Assembly (NCBI GenBank): GCA_030731855.1
Contig: JANQTG010000173.1
Location: forward strand, 1,859-55,906
DNA from: Cellulophaga sp.
GTDB taxonomy: Bacteria > Bacteroidota > Bacteroidia > Flavobacteriales > Flavobacteriaceae
DNA length: 54,048 nt
Direction: 5' to 3'
Shown: in pieces, positions 38,109 through 46,424 of the stretch
Numbering within the stretch: position 1 is the first letter of the stretch
How the letters are laid out: each line of letters starts with the position of its first letter
Notes under the pieces: generated by a model
The model's input: only the letters and a program-made list of their open reading frames with translations
Database searches by the model: none
Told to the model about the DNA's origin: nothing
Translations under genes and position numbers: made by a program

Positions 38109-39035
38109 ATGAGCGAGTTAAGTGTAAACCACTTGTTAGGCATAAAATATCTTAAAGAGCAAGATATTCAGCTCATTTTTGAAACCGCAGACCATTTTAA
38201 AGAAGTCATCAATAGATCGATAAAAAAAGTACCGTCTTTACGCGATATTACCATTGCGAATATTTTTTTTGAAAACAGTACACGCACAAAATTATCTTTT
38301 GAATTAGCTGAAAAACGACTTTCGGCAGATGTCATTAACTTTTCCGCTTCTCAATCTTCCGTAAAAAAAGGAGAAACCTTAATCGATACCGTGAACAATA
38401 TCTTAGCGATGAAAGTCGATATGGTAGTGATGCGTCACCCCAATCCAGGAGCGGGAATATTCTTATCAAAACACGTAAAAGCGTCTATTGTTAATGCAGG
38501 TGATGGCGCCCACGAACACCCAACACAAGCCTTACTAGATTCGTATTCTATTCGAGAAAAACTGGGAGATGTTTCAGGTAAAAATGTGGTGATTGTTGGT
38601 GATATTTTGCACTCTAGAGTAGCCTTATCCAATATTTTTGCACTGAAATTGCAAGGGGCAAACGTAAAAGTTTGCGGCCCTAAAACGCTCATGCCTAAGT
38701 ATATTGAAGCTTTAGGTGTTACAGTAGAATCTGATCTTAGAAAAGCACTAAACTGGTGCGACGTAGCCAATATGCTTCGCATTCAAAACGAACGCTTAGA
38801 CATTAGCTATTTCCCAAGCACGAGAGAATATACACAACAATTTGGCGTAAATAAAAAATTGCTAGACAGTCTTGATAAAGAGATTGTGATTATGCATCCA
38901 GGACCTATCAATAGAGGTGTAGAAATCACAAGCGATGTAGCAGACTCTAAACAATCTATCATTTTAAATCAGGTAGAAAATGGTGTGGCCATTCGTATGG
39001 CAGTGATTTATTTATTAGCGTCAAAAATAAAATAG
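38109..39035 (+). CDS. pyrB: aspartate carbamoyltransferase catalytic subunit
   Basis: FFENSTRTKLSFELAEKRL; GDGAHEHPTQALLDSYSI; MHPGPINRGVEI. Confidence 0.97.
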   Translation: MSELSVNHLLGIKYLKEQDIQLIFETADHFKEVINRSIKKVPSLRDITIANIFFENSTRTKLSFELAEKRLSADVINFSASQSSVKKGETLIDTVNNILAMKVDMVVMRHPNPGAGIFLSKHVKASIVNAGDGAHEHPTQALLDSYSIREKLGDVSGKNVVIVGDILHSRVALSNIFALKLQGANVKVCGPKTLMPKYIEALGVTVESDLRKALNWCDVANMLRIQNERLDISYFPSTREYTQQFGVNKKLLDSLDKEIVIMHPGPINRGVEITSDVADSKQSIILNQVENGVAIRMAVIYLLASKIK

Positions 39036-39041
39036 AAACTT

Positions 39042-39377
39042 ATGATTTTTGATTCAGACGGAACAACAACTATTGTTCATCAAGAAAAAGCAAGCTTAAA
39101 ATTATTTTTAGAGAATCTAAATGCTGGCTACGCTAAAATTAAAAATGATCATTTGATTATCAATCTTTTTTCATTTTCTAAATTGACTAAAAACGATGTT
39201 TTAGAGTTTTTGAGCTTATCTAATACCCATAAAAAGTCTAAAAAGTCTTTTGTTTTAGTAACAGAAACCGTTTCTTATGATGATGTGCCCGACAGTATAA
39301 GTATCGCCCCAACCATTCAAGAAGCAAAAGACCTAATTGAAATGGAAGAAATTGAACGAGATCTTGATATTAATTGA
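39042..39377 (+). CDS. conserved hypothetical protein upstream of rnz
   Basis: 111 aa; positioned 7 nt after pyrB; acidic C-terminus EAKDLIEMEEIERDLDIN. Confidence 0.8.
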   Translation: MIFDSDGTTTIVHQEKASLKLFLENLNAGYAKIKNDHLIINLFSFSKLTKNDVLEFLSLSNTHKKSKKSFVLVTETVSYDDVPDSISIAPTIQEAKDLIEMEEIERDLDIN

Positions 39378-39405
39378 AAATTAAAAGTTGAAAATTATAA
39401 ATTAA
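39371..39405. repeat. degenerate heptad array, left flank of the four-helix-bundle cassette
   Basis: TAATTGA AAATTAA AAGTTGA AAATTAT AAATTAA; includes the upstream stop codon. Confidence 0.65.
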
Positions 39406-39422
39406 TTATTTAAAAATAGTTG

Positions 39423-39788
39423 ATGTCTAATAAGGGAAAAAATATTGTAGAAGAGAAAAGCTTCGATTTTGCATTAGCCATTATTAAAGAAGTTAAAAAT
39501 ATTCAAAATGAAGAAAGGGAATATATTTTGACAAAACAGTTAATTCGTTCAGGTACAAGTATAGGGGCAATGGTTCGAGAAGCGGAACATTCTGAAAGTA
39601 AAAAAGATTTTATACATAAAATGATGATTGGTTTAAAAGAGGCTAATGAAACAAGATATTGGTTAGAATTGCTTTATAAGTCAGATTATCTAGAAGAAAT
39701 TATTTTTAATACTTTAATGGATGATTGTACTCAGATTATTAAATTGTTGGTGGCAATTGTTAAATCTTCAAAAGCAAGTTTGAATTAA
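39423..39788 (+). CDS. four-helix bundle protein (S23/IVP family)
   Basis: EKSFDFALAIIKEVKNIQNEEREYILTKQLIRSGTSIGAMVREAEHSESKKDFIHKMMIGLKEANETRYWLELL; the LIRSGTSIGAxxxEAxxxxSxxDFxxKxxxxxKEAxExxYWLxLL pattern is characteristic. Confidence 0.93.
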   Translation: MSNKGKNIVEEKSFDFALAIIKEVKNIQNEEREYILTKQLIRSGTSIGAMVREAEHSESKKDFIHKMMIGLKEANETRYWLELLYKSDYLEEIIFNTLMDDCTQIIKLLVAIVKSSKASLN

Positions 39789-39825
39789 ATTTCATTTTCA
39801 ATTTTTCATTTTCATTTTTCAATTA
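39789..39825. repeat. degenerate heptad array, right flank of the cassette, roughly the inverse of the left flank
   Basis: TTCATTT TCAATTT TTCATTT TCATTTT TCAATTA; ends 4 nt before the rnz ATG. Confidence 0.65.
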
Positions 39826-39829
39826 TTCC

Positions 39830-40738
39830 ATGAAATTAACCATCCTCGGCTGTTACGCAGCAACACCACGAACAATGACCAACCCTACAGCTCAGGTGCT
39901 GGAGATTAAAAACCATATGTTTTTGATCGATTGTGGTGAAGGTACTCAGGTGCAGTTAAGGAAACATAAAATTCGGTTTTCTCGCATAAATCATATTTTT
40001 ATATCACATTTACACGGTGATCATTTTTTTGGTTTACCAGGTCTCGTTTCTACATTTAGGCTTTTAGGCAGAGATGCTGAAATGCATATTTATGGACCAA
40101 AAGGTATTGAAAAAGCAATACTTTTGTTGCTTAAATTAGGGAATTCATTTACCAATTATAAACTCGTTTTTCACGAGTTAACGAGTAAAAATTCAGAATT
40201 AATTTATGAAGATGATAAGGTTAGTGTAAGCACAATTCCTTTAGCACACAGGGTGTATACCAACGGATTTTTATTCAAAGAAAAAGTAGCCCCTAGAACC
40301 TTAAATATAGAAACTGTAACGCGTTACGGTATTGAAACTTGTTTTTTTCAGAACATAAAAAATGGAAAAGACATTGTTTTAGACGATGGTAGAACAATAA
40401 AAAATGAGGAATTAACTTTTGATCCTCCAAAACCCAAAAGTTATGCTTTTTGTAGTGATACCGCTTATAAGCCAGATATTGTTCCTTTAATTTTTGGTGT
40501 AGATGTGCTCTACCACGAAGCTACATTTTTAGAATCGCAATCAGATTTAGCCCCTAAAACGAAACATTCTACAGCAAAACAAGCAGCTTTAATAGCAAAA
40601 CTAGCAAGTGTTGGGCAATTGATACTAGGGCATTATTCTACTAGATATGCATCTATAGAATTATTTAAAGACGAAGCAAATGAAGTATTTGACCATGTAC
40701 TTCTGGCGGATGACGGTAAGGTTTTCGACTTTTCTTAA
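39830..40738 (+). CDS. rnz: ribonuclease Z
   Basis: MKLTILGCYAATPRTMTNPTAQVLEI; IFISHLHGDHFFGLPGLV; YAFCSDTAYKPDIVPLI; KHSTAKQAALIA. Confidence 0.95.
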   Translation: MKLTILGCYAATPRTMTNPTAQVLEIKNHMFLIDCGEGTQVQLRKHKIRFSRINHIFISHLHGDHFFGLPGLVSTFRLLGRDAEMHIYGPKGIEKAILLLLKLGNSFTNYKLVFHELTSKNSELIYEDDKVSVSTIPLAHRVYTNGFLFKEKVAPRTLNIETVTRYGIETCFFQNIKNGKDIVLDDGRTIKNEELTFDPPKPKSYAFCSDTAYKPDIVPLIFGVDVLYHEATFLESQSDLAPKTKHSTAKQAALIAKLASVGQLILGHYSTRYASIELFKDEANEVFDHVLLADDGKVFDFS

Positions 40739-40830
40739 AAACACATAATTTAGTGTATATTTTGTCTTAAAAACTTCTTGATTACCTATCTTTTGTTGAA
40801 CTTTGTTATATATTCTTTAGAGAGTTTATT

Positions 40831-41475
40831 ATGCATAAAGATTTAGGAGATTATAGAAAAACATACGAAAAAAGTGAGCTCGTAGAGACCAATATAGGAG
40901 ATAATCCTATAGAACTGTTTCAGAAATGGTTTTATGAAACAGAAGCATCTGAAGGTATTGATGAACCTAATGCGATGACAGTTTCGACTATAGGATTAGA
41001 TGGTTTTCCGAAAAGTAGGGTAGTGTTACTAAAAAAATATACGCACGAAGGTTTTATTTTTTATACCAATTACGAAAGTGAAAAGGGAAAAGCGATTGCA
41101 AATAATCCTAATGTTTGTATTTCTTTCTTTTGGCCCAATATGGAGCGACAAATTATTATCAAAGGAAAGGCAGAAAAAATTGCTTCGAACTTATCGGATG
41201 GTTATTTCGAATCGAGACCAGATGGTAGTAAATTAGGCGCCATAGTATCAGACCAAAGCAGCGTCATTGCTTCAAGAGAAGTACTAGAAACTAAATTAAA
41301 ATCTTTGGAAGCTGCATATCAATCTAAAGAAATAAAACGCCCTGATTTTTGGGGCGGATTTATTGTAAAACCTATTTCTATGGAGTTTTGGCAAGGAAGA
41401 CCCAATCGGTTACATGATCGTATTCGGTATACTTTAGAAGCTATTGATTGGAAAATAGAACGATTGGCACCATAA
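40831..41475 (+). CDS. pdxH: pyridoxamine 5'-phosphate oxidase
   Basis: EPNAMTVSTIGLDGFPKSRVVLLK; FYTNYESEKGKAIANNPNVCISFFW; FWQGRPNRLHDRIRY. Confidence 0.96.
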   Translation: MHKDLGDYRKTYEKSELVETNIGDNPIELFQKWFYETEASEGIDEPNAMTVSTIGLDGFPKSRVVLLKKYTHEGFIFYTNYESEKGKAIANNPNVCISFFWPNMERQIIIKGKAEKIASNLSDGYFESRPDGSKLGAIVSDQSSVIASREVLETKLKSLEAAYQSKEIKRPDFWGGFIVKPISMEFWQGRPNRLHDRIRYTLEAIDWKIERLAP

Positions 41476-41491
41476 CTAAAAGCACTTAAAT

Positions 41492-41977
41492 TTGAAAACA
41501 CTTATTCTAATGCGGCACGCAAAATCTTCTTGGGATTTGTCTGTTGCCGATCAAGACCGACCGTTACAACAACGCGGAATTACCGATGCTTATTTGGTAG
41601 CGAAAGAATTCAGTGTCATGAAGTTAAATATTGATGCCTGTTATTCGAGTCCCGCAAATCGTGCGTTACATACGGCAATGATAGCGCTTAAAACACTAGA
41701 TTTTCCTTTAGAAAAGTTCCAAGTATCCAAAGAGTTATATGATTTTTCGGGCCATTCTGTGATGGAATTTGTGAAAAATTTAGATAATAAATTAAATACG
41801 GTGCTTATATTTGGGCACAACCATGCGTTTACTGAAATTGTAAATCTGTGGGGCAGCAAGGCTATAGAAAATCTACCAACGGCAGGTTTAGTGGAGTTAA
41901 TTTTTGAAACCGATAATTGGGCGCGTATTGAATCTGGTAAAACCAAAACAGTACTCATGCCAAAACAGCTTAGATAA
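41492..41977 (+). CDS. sixA: SixA-like histidine phosphatase
   Basis: LILMRHAKSSWD RHG motif; CYSSPANRALHTA; FGHNHAFTEI. Confidence 0.9.
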   Translation: MKTLILMRHAKSSWDLSVADQDRPLQQRGITDAYLVAKEFSVMKLNIDACYSSPANRALHTAMIALKTLDFPLEKFQVSKELYDFSGHSVMEFVKNLDNKLNTVLIFGHNHAFTEIVNLWGSKAIENLPTAGLVELIFETDNWARIESGKTKTVLMPKQLR

Positions 41978-44049
41978 TGATAAAAAATAATAATAGGTAC
42001 ATCAATAGAGAAATTAGCTGGTTGCAGTTCAATAAAAGAGTATTACAAGAAAGTGCAGATAAAAAAGTACCCTTGATTGAAAGGTTACGTTTTTTAGGTA
42101 TTTTCTCGAATAATTTAGATGAATTTTTTAAGGTACGTTACGCCACTGTAAAACGAATTGTAGATGCTGGTAAAACAGGGAAAAGCGTTTTAGGTGGGGA
42201 GACAGCTAAAGTGCTGTTAGAAGAAATTACCAATACCGTTATTAAACAACAAACAGAAAGTTTAAAGATTTTAAAAGAAATTGAAGACGAACTCGAAACT
42301 CAAAATATTTATATAATCAAGGAAGATGAATTAAAACCTTCTCAGATTCAGTTTGTAAAAAATTATTTTATAAATGAGGTGAGTCCCGTTTTAATGACTA
42401 TTATTTTAAATGATCTTCGTGAGTTTCCGCTATTAAAAGATACCGCGGCTTATTTGGCGGTTAAAATGGTTTTAAAAACCGAAGGAAATCAAAAAATTGG
42501 GGATAATAAATATGCTTTAATTGAAATTCCAAAAGGAATTGATCGCTTTGTTGAGTTACCCAATGAAGACGAAAAAAGCTATATTATTATTTTAGACGAT
42601 TTAATAAGATACTGTTTGGCAAGCATTTTTAATATGTTCGAATATACGGCTATATCGGCGCACATGATTAAAATTACGCGCGATGCGGAATTAGATATTG
42701 ATAATGATCTTAGTAAAAGTTTTATTGAAAAAATATCGAGTAGCGTAGAAGACCGAAAAATGAGTGATCCGGTTCGTTTTGTATACGATAAAAGTATTTC
42801 AAAAGATACTTTAAATTTTTTGAAAGATAAAATGAATATCGAAGATACGGATAGTGTTATTCCTGGTGGAAGGTACCATAATCGTCGGGATTATATGAAT
42901 TTCCCAAGTTTAGGAAGAAAAGATTTAATGTACGACAAAATTAAGGCATTACCCATTAAGGGTTTAAGTTTAGAGACTAGCATGTTTGAAAGTGTAGCAA
43001 AAAAAGATTTTTTACAATACACGCCATATCATACATTTTCATACATCATTAAATTTTTACGAGAAGCAGCATTAGATCCCAAGGTTAGAGCCATAAAAAT
43101 CACGGTGTACCGATTGGCTAACAATTCTCAAGTAGCTGCATCGCTTATAAATGCAGTTAAAAACGGTAAGCAAGTTACTGTTCAAATAGAATTACAAGCG
43201 CGTTTTGATGAACAAGCCAATATTCAGTATGCAGAGCAATTACAAGCCGAAGGTGTAAAATTAATTTTTGGAGTTCCAGGATTAAAAGTACACAGTAAAA
43301 TTTGTTTAATTGAACGCGAGGAAGATCATCTTATTAAACGCTACGGATTTATTAGTACTGGAAATTTTAGTGAAACTACAGCCCGTATTTATACTGATTT
43401 CACCTTATTTACAGCGAATGAAAATATACTAAAAGAGCTTAATAAGGTATTCGATTTTTTTGAAACGACCTATAAAATTAATAAATACAGGCATTTGATT
43501 GTATCGCCTCACTATACTAAAAATGTCTTTAAAAAATTAATCGCTACAGAAATTGCAAATGCTAAGGCAGGTAAAGAGGCGTATATCAAAATAAAAATGA
43601 ACAGCTTTACGTCATATAGAATGGTCGATAAATTATATGAAGCCAGTAGAGCAGGTGTAAAAATACAATTAATTGTTAGAGGTATTTGTTGCTTAATTCC
43701 GGGTGTTAAGGGTATGAGCGAAAATATTGAAGCCATAAGTGTAGTTGATAAATTTTTAGAACATCCACGACAGTTTATTTTCGGTAACAATGGAAACCCT
43801 AAAGTGTATATTTCATCTGCCGATTGGATGACTCGAAATATAGATTATCGCGTTGAAGTTGGTTGCCCTATTTACGATGAAGATATTAAGAAAGAAATGA
43901 TAGATACTTTTGAAATTTCATGGAGTGATAATTTAAAAGCTAGAGTTTTTTCTGAAGCACAAGATAATGCGTATAGAAAAATAAAAGGGCCAAAAATACG
44001 ATCACAATTTGCTTTATATGAGTATTACAAAGCTAAGTTAGAATCTTAA
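41977..44049 (+). CDS. ppk1: polyphosphate kinase 1
   Basis: REISWLQFNKRVLQES; ALDPKVRAIKITVYRLA; KVHSKICLIERE; FGNNGNPKVYISSADWMTRNIDYRVEV. Confidence 0.97.
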   Translation: MIKNNNRYINREISWLQFNKRVLQESADKKVPLIERLRFLGIFSNNLDEFFKVRYATVKRIVDAGKTGKSVLGGETAKVLLEEITNTVIKQQTESLKILKEIEDELETQNIYIIKEDELKPSQIQFVKNYFINEVSPVLMTIILNDLREFPLLKDTAAYLAVKMVLKTEGNQKIGDNKYALIEIPKGIDRFVELPNEDEKSYIIILDDLIRYCLASIFNMFEYTAISAHMIKITRDAELDIDNDLSKSFIEKISSSVEDRKMSDPVRFVYDKSISKDTLNFLKDKMNIEDTDSVIPGGRYHNRRDYMNFPSLGRKDLMYDKIKALPIKGLSLETSMFESVAKKDFLQYTPYHTFSYIIKFLREAALDPKVRAIKITVYRLANNSQVAASLINAVKNGKQVTVQIELQARFDEQANIQYAEQLQAEGVKLIFGVPGLKVHSKICLIEREEDHLIKRYGFISTGNFSETTARIYTDFTLFTANENILKELNKVFDFFETTYKINKYRHLIVSPHYTKNVFKKLIATEIANAKAGKEAYIKIKMNSFTSYRMVDKLYEASRAGVKIQLIVRGICCLIPGVKGMSENIEAISVVDKFLEHPRQFIFGNNGNPKVYISSADWMTRNIDYRVEVGCPIYDEDIKKEMIDTFEISWSDNLKARVFSEAQDNAYRKIKGPKIRSQFALYEYYKAKLES

Positions 44050-44059
44050 ATTATAGAAT

Positions 44060-44947
44060 TTGAAAGTACGAAAATTTGCAGCGATTGATATTGGTTCTAA
44101 CGCCATTAGGTTATTAACACATAATATTATTGAAGAAAAAAACAAAGCCACTCAATTTAGAAAAAGTGCTTTGGTACGTGTTCCGGTGCGTTTAGGAGAA
44201 GATTCTTTTACGGTTGGAGAAATATCAGATCGCAACGCTAACAGAATTGTAGATACCATGAAAGCCTTTAAGCTTTTGATGGATGTTGCCGGAGTAGAAA
44301 AATATATGGCCTGCGCAACCTCTGCCATGCGAGAGGCAAATAACGGACTCGAAATTATAAAAAGGGTACAGGAAGAAGCTAATATTCAGATAGAATTAAT
44401 TGACGGAAAAAAGGAAGCCGCCATTATTGCTTCAACCGATTTAAAGCAGTTGATGCAAAAAGATAACTCATATTTGTACATTGATGTTGGTGGTGGTAGT
44501 ACCGAATTTACCTTATTTACCGAGGGTAAAATAAAAATATCGAAATCTTTTAAATTAGGTACCGTACGTTTGTTAAATAACATGGTAGGCGAAGGTACTT
44601 GGCAAAAGTTAGAAGAATGGATTAAAGAACATGTCAAAAATGTTTCTAACATTTCTATTATAGGTTCGGGTGGTAATATTAATAAATTACATAAAATATC
44701 GGGTCGTAAAGAGGGCGAATCGCTGTCTTTTTTATGGTTGAAAGCCCAATATGCTTTTTTAGAAAGTTTAACCTACGAAGAACGCATCTCAGAATTAGGC
44801 CTAAATCCCGATCGTGCTGATGTTATTATTCCTGCAACAAAAATATTTTTGCAAGCCGCAAGATGGAGTGGTGCTAAAAAAATTCACGTTCCGAAAATTG
44901 GGTTGTCTGACGGGATTATTAAAACTTTATATTTTGAAGGTAAATAA
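44060..44947 (+). CDS. Ppx/GppA phosphatase family protein (exopolyphosphatase-like)
   Basis: AAIDIGSNAIRLL; ACATSAMREANNG; LYIDVGGGSTEFTLF. Confidence 0.94.
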   Translation: MKVRKFAAIDIGSNAIRLLTHNIIEEKNKATQFRKSALVRVPVRLGEDSFTVGEISDRNANRIVDTMKAFKLLMDVAGVEKYMACATSAMREANNGLEIIKRVQEEANIQIELIDGKKEAAIIASTDLKQLMQKDNSYLYIDVGGGSTEFTLFTEGKIKISKSFKLGTVRLLNNMVGEGTWQKLEEWIKEHVKNVSNISIIGSGGNINKLHKISGRKEGESLSFLWLKAQYAFLESLTYEERISELGLNPDRADVIIPATKIFLQAARWSGAKKIHVPKIGLSDGIIKTLYFEGK

Positions 44948-44956
44948 TTTTATTTC

Positions 44957-45538
44957 TTACCCGTGAATGCTTTCTTTAGTGCCTAAATCCTTCATAATAT
45001 TAGCTTCGTATTCTAGTAAATCGTTCCATTTTTGATCTACTTCTTTACGCTCACCGTATTGTCTAGCAAATTTTAAAAACATAGTATAATGACCCGCTTC
45101 GCTAATCATTAGTTTGTGATAAAATTCGGCTAGTTTTTTGTCTTGCAATTCTTCAGAAAGTAACCTAAAACGTTCACAACTTCTGGCTTCAATAAGAGCG
45201 GCATATAACAATCTATGCACTAGCTGTGTAGTTCTGCTGCCACCTTTTGGGAAAAATTTTATAAGTTCAATAACATAGTCGTCTTTACGATCTCTGCCTA
45301 ATACCTGTCCGCGTTCTAAAATAAGGTCATGAACCATTTTAAAGTGGCCCATTTCTTCGCGTACTAAGGCAATCATTTCTTGTACCAAATCAGTATATTC
45401 AGGAAAAGAAACTATCAAAGAAACTGCTGTTGAAGCCGCTTTTTGTTCACAATATGCATGATCGATTAATATTTCATCAATATTTTTTTCTACAATATTT
45501 ACCCATCGTGGGTCTGTTGGTAATTTTAAGCCTAACAT
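44957..45538 (-). CDS. tRNA-(ms2io6A)-hydroxylase (MiaE-like diiron protein)
   Basis: MLGLKLPTDPRWVNIVEKNIDEILIDHAYCEQKAASTAVSLIVSFPEY; EEMGHFKMVHDLI; EARSCERFRLLSEEL; ISEAGHYTMFLKFA. Confidence 0.93.
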   Translation of the reverse strand: MLGLKLPTDPRWVNIVEKNIDEILIDHAYCEQKAASTAVSLIVSFPEYTDLVQEMIALVREEMGHFKMVHDLILERGQVLGRDRKDDYVIELIKFFPKGGSRTTQLVHRLLYAALIEARSCERFRLLSEELQDKKLAEFYHKLMISEAGHYTMFLKFARQYGERKEVDQKWNDLLEYEANIMKDLGTKESIHG

Positions 45539-45543
45539 TTTTT

Positions 45544-45585
45544 TAAGTATTAAGTAATGAGTATTAAGTATTAAGTTAAAGCGTA
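45544..45585. repeat. degenerate heptad array (TAAGTAT-like)
   Basis: TAAGTAT TAAGTAA TGAGTAT TAAGTAT TAAGTTA AAGCGTA, 6 nt upstream of the miaE-like start (minus strand). Confidence 0.8.
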
Positions 45586-45649
45586 AGTTTTGAGAATACT
45601 GGGGTTTAATTTGGATTCAAAAATTTAATTTTCAACTAACAAATAACAA

Positions 45650-46424
45650 CTATAAATCTAAATCAAACTCTCGTCTTAACAGATCGATTGCAGGATTCTT
45701 TTCTCTTAGTTTTTCGTATTTTTCTTCGGGTGTAAAAGCAAACTTTGTATTGGTCGTTTCATTTACCGTAATCTTTATTTTTATAAAATGATTGTCTAAT
45801 TTAGTTCTCAAATATTCCATTAAATCGAACTGTTCTCGTTCAATTTCTTTCTTCATGGTACCATTTGGGAGTTCTATCCAAATAGTAGTATCATCTCTGA
45901 GCTTTGGAAGATCTGTATTTAGGTTTGAAGCTAATATTTTTCTACCATCCGCATCAATTATCTTCACAAAATCTGCCCAATGCTTTTGCATGTCTTCTTC
46001 TGTAAACTTTGATTTCGGGAGTTTACTTTCATCAACTATAAATTCTTTTTTGTTAAGCTGATGTTCTTTTTTTAATTTTAAACTGGATAGGGATAAGCCA
46101 GAAACCCGATTTTGCGGACTATTGATATTTAATTTAGCAGGTTTATCCTCTGATTTTTCAATAGTCTCAGTCGATGTAACTTCTTTTTTTATTTCAGGTG
46201 TAATTTCTTTTTCGGTTTCCGAACTTGAAATCTCCTTTTTAGAAACAGATTTCGCTTCAATTTGCGAAACAGCATCTAATTTTTCGTCTATTACTTTGGG
46301 AAGTTCTTTACTACTTAGTAGTTTTTCAGTATTTGAAATTTTAGTATTTATAACCCTGCTTTTAAAATGCGATGCAGCAATAATACTATAGGAAGGATTA
46401 TTTAAGAATTCAGATTTTTTTTTT
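45650..46424 (-). CDS. dnaX: dnaX C-terminal (tau-specific) region in the -1 frame, continuous with the gamma ORF through an A10 slip site
   Basis: From the A10 run the -1 frame reads SEFLNNPSYSIIAASHFKSRVINTKISNTEKLLSS...SKFTEEDMQKHWADFVKIIDADGRK...LLRREFDLDL with no stop; the ORF track lists only the part after ATG 45991. Confidence 0.85.

Noticed and set aside
39423-39788. Diversity-generating retroelement, because the four-helix bundle resembles Avd
   Set aside because: No reverse transcriptase, template or variable repeat was seen in the window.
45792-46391. Plus-strand ORFs 89 aa (45792-46061 and 46122-46391)
   Set aside because: Antisense to the dnaX tau frame; Ser/Phe-rich composition typical of antisense reading.
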